In this document: piece after piece, positions 60,589 through 64,000 of the stretch
How the letters are laid out: every line of letters begins with the position of its first letter
How positions within the stretch are numbered: the first letter of the stretch is position 1
Origin: Algorimicrobium algoritergicola
GTDB lineage: Bacteria; Bacteroidota; Bacteroidia; Flavobacteriales; Flavobacteriaceae
Direction of reading: 5' to 3'
Length of the DNA stretch: 64,000 nucleotides
Assembly: GCF_008086165.1 (NCBI RefSeq)
Contig: NZ_VSKL01000001.1
Location: forward strand, 992,001 to 1,056,000
The notes under the pieces: generated by a model
Databases searched by the model: none
What the model saw: only the letters and a program-made list of their open reading frames with translations
What the model was told of the DNA's origin: nothing
Made by a program: the position numbers and the translations under genes

Positions 60589-63441
60589 TTAATGCGCCTC
60601 CAACCAATTATCGCCAATATCCATATCCACATCCAACGGAACGGCTAACGTAAAAGCACTTTCCATTTCGGTTTTCACCAATGTTTTAATAACTTCTAAT
60701 TCGGGTTTGTACACATCAAAAACCAATTCATCATGTACCTGTAAAAGCATTTTGGTTTTGTAATTTCCATCATTCAACTTATTGAAAATACTGATCATGG
60801 CAATTTTAATAATATCAGCAGCAGATCCTTGAATGGGTGCATTTACAGCATTCCGTTCGGCAGCTCCACGAACAACGGCATTTCTACTATTAATATCTTT
60901 TAAATATCGGCGTCTTCCTAAAACGGTTTGTACATAGCCATGATCACGTGCAAAATCAACTTGCGTTCCAATATAGCGTTTCAGTTTTGGATAGGTTTCA
61001 TAATAGGTATCAATCAGTTCTTTGGCTTCGTTGCGGTTTAAATCCGTTTGATTGCTCAATCCAAAAGCTGATACACCATAGATTATTCCAAAATTAACCG
61101 TTTTGGCGTTGCTTCGTTGTTCACGAGTTACGTCGGCAAGTGGCACATTAAATACTTTAGAAGCGGTAGACGCATGAATATCTTCGCCATTTTTAAAGGC
61201 TTCAATCATGGTTTCTTCTTCACTTAAAGCAGCAATAATGCGTAATTCTATTTGGCTATAATCGGCAGCTAATAAGGTGTAGTCGTCATTTCTGGGTACG
61301 AAGGCTTTTCGTACTTGTCGTCCACGTTCAGTACGGATGGGGATATTCTGTAAATTCGGATTGTTACTGCTCAATCGTCCCGTGGCTGCAACGGTTTGCA
61401 TATAATCTGTATGCACGCGTCCTGTTGATGGTTCTACCTGAAGTGGCAACGTATCTACATAGGTGCTTTTTAATTTTGAAAGGCCTCTGAAATCTAAAAT
61501 ACTCTGAATAATCTCATGGTCTTTTGCTAGGTAGCTTAATATTTCTTCGCCTGTGGCATATTGGCCTGTTTTGGTTTTTTTAGGTTTTGCAACCAATTTC
61601 ATTTTATCAAATAAAATATCGCCTAATTGTTTTGGTGAGGCAATATTGAATTCTTCACCAGCTTCGGTATAAATTTTTTGTTCTAAATCGGCTATATCTG
61701 AATTCAATTGATCGGAAAGGGAATTCAAAAATTCGGTATCTAAATTAATACCTTCCAATTCCATAGCAGCCAAAACGCGGAGCAATGGGATTTCAATATC
61801 ATCGAATAATTTTTGAGTATTGGCTTCACCGAGTTCATTGGTGAAAAGTTCTTTTAACTGCAAGGTAATATCAGCATCTTCAACCGCATATTCCGTTTGA
61901 ATTTCTAAAGGCACATCACGCATGCTTTTCTGATTCTTACCCTTCTTTCCAATGAGTGTTTCTATGGGAATAGGCGAATAATTCAAATAGGTTTCAGCTA
62001 GAACATCCATATTATGTCGCATATCTGGATTTATCAGATAATGAGCCAACATGGTATCAAACAATTTTCCTTTTACGGTTATATTGTATTTAGCCAAGAC
62101 TTTGATATCATACTTTAAGTTTTGTCCAACTTTTTCAATAGCTTCATTCTCGAAAAATGGACGCAAGGCTTCAAGTAATTCTTGTGCTTTTTCCTTGTTT
62201 TCTGAAAAAGGCAAATAAAATCCTTTACCAATTTCCCATGAAAATGCAATCCCAACCAATTCAGCTGTTAGCGGATTGAGACCCGTAGTTTCGGTATCAA
62301 AACAAACCGATGTCTGATTCATTAAGTTTGTGATGAACAGTTTTGTAGCCATTCCAGGTGCAATACTTTGATAGAAATGCGATGTGGTATCAGCCGTTTT
62401 TCTAGTGAAATCGTTTGTAATTTCGGTTTCTGCAGCACTTGATGGATCACCACCAAACAATGAAAATTGTCCAGCACCTGCCGAAGCCGTTTCTTTAGGT
62501 GTGACTTTAATATCAGCTGTTTTTGTAGACGTTTCTGAAGCTGTTTCCTCCGGTTGAACGGCAAATGTTTTTAAGAAATTATCAATTAATCGTCTGAATT
62601 CTAATTCTTGAAAAATCTCGGTGACTTTTGCAATATCAGGTTGGTCTAGCTCAAAATCTTTCGCATTAAATTCCACAGGAACATCTAGCATAATGGTTGC
62701 TAGCTTTTTAGATAACAACCCTAATTCTTTAGATGCTTCTACCTTTTCCTTCATTTTGCCTTTAAGCTCGTGGGTATTTGCCAAAAGACCTTCCATACTG
62801 CCATAAGCTTTGATGAATTTTTTGGCCGTTTTTTCGCCAACGCCAGGTAAACCAGGAATATTATCCGAGGCATCACCCATCATACCTAGAAAATCGATTA
62901 CCTGTTCAGGACGTTCGACTTCAAACTTTTTCTGAACTTCAGGAATTCCCCAAACTTCATAGCCACCACCAAATGATTTTGGACGGTACATAAATATATT
63001 TTCAGAAACTAATTGGGCGAAATCCTTATCCGGCGTCACCATAAAAGTTTGATAGCCTTCTTTTTCAGCTTGTTTAGAAAGTGTTCCAATAACATCATCA
63101 GCTTCAAAACCTTCCTTTACCATAATAGGAATATGCATGGCTTTCAAAATTTCCAATATATACGGAACAGCCACTTTAATGCCTTCCGGTGTTTCATCCC
63201 GATTGGCTTTGTATTCCTCGTACATTTCCACACGATCTGCACTTCCGCCTTTATCAAAACAAACTGCTAAATGATCTGGTCTTTCACGCTTAATAACATC
63301 TAAAAGGGAATTCATAAAACCCATAATAGCAGAGGTATCGGTGCCTTTGGAGTTAATTCGTGGGTTTTTTATAAACGCATAATAGCCGCGGAAAATAAGG
63401 GCATACGCATCAACTAGAAAAAGACGTTTTTTATCGGACAT
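60589..63441 (-). CDS. polA: DNA polymerase I
   Basis: A 950-residue repair and Okazaki-processing polymerase. The N-terminal 5'-3' exonuclease (about 1-290) starts KRLFLVDAYALIFRGYYAF. The 3'-5' proofreading domain is active-looking: CFDTETTGL with DxE, NLKYDIKVL and YAVEDAD with the Y-x3-D motif. The polymerase domain has motif A DYSQIELRI, motif B RSNAKTVNFGIIYG and motif C QVHDELVFD. A linker rich in Thr/Ala/Glu (about 300-345) separates the exonucleases. Its last 172 bp have a second copy at 57071-57242 beyond the restriction island. Confidence 0.97.
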   Translation of the reverse strand: MSDKKRLFLVDAYALIFRGYYAFIKNPRINSKGTDTSAIMGFMNSLLDVIKRERPDHLAVCFDKGGSADRVEMYEEYKANRDETPEGIKVAVPYILEILKAMHIPIMVKEGFEADDVIGTLSKQAEKEGYQTFMVTPDKDFAQLVSENIFMYRPKSFGGGYEVWGIPEVQKKFEVERPEQVIDFLGMMGDASDNIPGLPGVGEKTAKKFIKAYGSMEGLLANTHELKGKMKEKVEASKELGLLSKKLATIMLDVPVEFNAKDFELDQPDIAKVTEIFQELEFRRLIDNFLKTFAVQPEETASETSTKTADIKVTPKETASAGAGQFSLFGGDPSSAAETEITNDFTRKTADTTSHFYQSIAPGMATKLFITNLMNQTSVCFDTETTGLNPLTAELVGIAFSWEIGKGFYLPFSENKEKAQELLEALRPFFENEAIEKVGQNLKYDIKVLAKYNITVKGKLFDTMLAHYLINPDMRHNMDVLAETYLNYSPIPIETLIGKKGKNQKSMRDVPLEIQTEYAVEDADITLQLKELFTNELGEANTQKLFDDIEIPLLRVLAAMELEGINLDTEFLNSLSDQLNSDIADLEQKIYTEAGEEFNIASPKQLGDILFDKMKLVAKPKKTKTGQYATGEEILSYLAKDHEIIQSILDFRGLSKLKSTYVDTLPLQVEPSTGRVHTDYMQTVAATGRLSSNNPNLQNIPIRTERGRQVRKAFVPRNDDYTLLAADYSQIELRIIAALSEEETMIEAFKNGEDIHASTASKVFNVPLADVTREQRSNAKTVNFGIIYGVSAFGLSNQTDLNRNEAKELIDTYYETYPKLKRYIGTQVDFARDHGYVQTVLGRRRYLKDINSRNAVVRGAAERNAVNAPIQGSAADIIKIAMISIFNKLNDGNYKTKMLLQVHDELVFDVYKPELEVIKTLVKTEMESAFTLAVPLDVDMDIGDNWLEAH

Positions 63442-63617
63442 GTGTAAAATATATGTTTGAAATTAAGATGTTTCTTCCATTGTAGTCTGAAGCCTTTTAT
63501 TCTATTTAATAATTGTAAAAAGTTCAACTCTACTCTTGAAAAGACAAGTGCTTCAAATCTACAAAAACTTATGCTTTTTACTGTAAATAATTAAATTTCA
63601 ATTTGTGATATTTATTG

Positions 63618-63625
63618 TATTTTTG
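63618..63625 (+). promoter_or_regulatory. -7 box of right-edge lipoprotein gene
   Basis: TATTTTTG matches TAnnTTTG, 19 nt before the ATG at 63645. No good -33 is seen at the right spacing. Confidence 0.35.
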
Positions 63626-63644
63626 CTTTTAAAATTTTTAAAAA

Positions 63645-64000
63645 ATGAGGAAAATAGTATTAAGTTTATTCTGTTTATGTATGTTGTCATGTTCAAGTGA
63701 TGATGATGCTAATGTTGATAACACACCTGCAATAATCGGTACTTGGGTGATATCTCAATTTAATGTAGAAAATGATGCTTTCGATTTAAATAACGATGGT
63801 ACGGAATCTAATAATCTTGTTAGTGAATCGGGTTGTTACCAAGGAGAAACAATGATATTTAACGCAAACGGTACGGGTAGCATTACGTATACAACGGATT
63901 TAGAGCTTACGCTTACAAATTCTAATAATGTGGAAACCTTCAGTTTTGAGTGTTTAGTAGATAATTCTTCTTATAATTTTACATGGATTCAGTTAGAGAA
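63645..64000 (+). CDS. Lipocalin-like lipoprotein, 3' end outside window
   Basis: An open frame from the ATG at 63645 to the window edge, 118 residues. The lipobox MLSC puts the acylated cysteine at about 16, with an acidic spacer (SSDDDANVD) behind it. The mature start TPAIIGTWVISQF is the GxW of lipocalin-like Bacteroidota lipoproteins, and beta strands follow (YQGETMIFNANGTGSITY). Function unknown. Confidence 0.75.
   Translation, partial: MRKIVLSLFCLCMLSCSSDDDANVDNTPAIIGTWVISQFNVENDAFDLNNDGTESNNLVSESGCYQGETMIFNANGTGSITYTTDLELTLTNSNNVETFSFECLVDNSSYNFTWIQLE

Noticed and set aside
57071-60760. The duplicated polA ends as insertion-sequence target duplications
   Set aside because: 172 bp is far too long for a transposase target duplication, the copies differ by about 10%, and no transposase is encoded.

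Overview
The window is a piece of a Flavobacteriaceae-type (Bacteroidota) chromosome. It is AT-rich. Promoters follow the Bacteroidota TTTG / TAnnTTTG pattern and Shine-Dalgarno sequences are scarce. One large protein ends in a type IX secretion (Por) sorting domain. Housekeeping loci occur in flavobacterial arrangements (rplM-rpsI-rpsB-tsf, pyrH-frr, exbB/exbD with paired exbD genes, sucAB, rpoN, aspS, asnS, polA).

Layout. 1-4.6 kb: a ClC channel cut by the left edge, two small envelope proteins and aspS. 4.6-11.4 kb: a TetR-regulated tripartite RND efflux operon (regulator, TolC, adaptor, pump), divergent from a polyprenyl diphosphate synthase. 12.8-20 kb: a TPR/HTH regulator divergent from a 1.6-kilo-residue secreted HYR-repeat protein. 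20-24.8 kb: a small beta-barrel protein and sucAB. 24.8-34.5 kb: an envelope-to-transcription region with a lipoprotein, a PKD/beta-barrel protein, a TPR-CHAT caspase-like protein, a retropepsin-like protease and a NarL/LuxR response regulator. Directly behind the regulator lie three tandem promoter units, each with a near-identical 22-bp palindrome. A secreted two-repeat protein and an ECF sigma factor with its partner follow. 34.5-48.8 kb: tatD, ansA, tRNA-Ser(GGA), an ExbB/ExbD cluster, a beta-barrel protein, rpoN, asnS, an MMPL-type exporter, a DUF5686-like barrel, frr and pyrH. 48.9-52.4 kb: two tandem DUF6705 lipoproteins and a broken lipoprotein gene. 52.4-55.3 kb: the ribosomal/translation operons. 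55.5-57 kb: a lysine-rich mini-protein, a YdhR-like gene with an early stop, and a DUF1275 membrane protein. 57-60.6 kb: a type II restriction-modification island (controller, C5 methylase, GIY-YIG nuclease) between polA and a second copy of the polA 3' end. 60.6-64 kb: polA and the start of a lipoprotein gene.

The most interesting unit is the response-regulator cluster at 24.8-31.2 kb. In all three promoter units behind the regulator gene the palindrome centre is exactly 35 bp from a -7-like box and the same 4 bp separate that box from a GCTATTA motif. The predicted products are two short terminated RNAs and a 43-residue single-span membrane protein. This looks like a self-contained regulon; the link between regulator and palindrome is inference. 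The second notable locus is the restriction island, whose flanking copy of the last 56 polA codons is about 90% identical in DNA and nearly unchanged in protein, as expected if the island arrived with, or displaced, a functional polA end.
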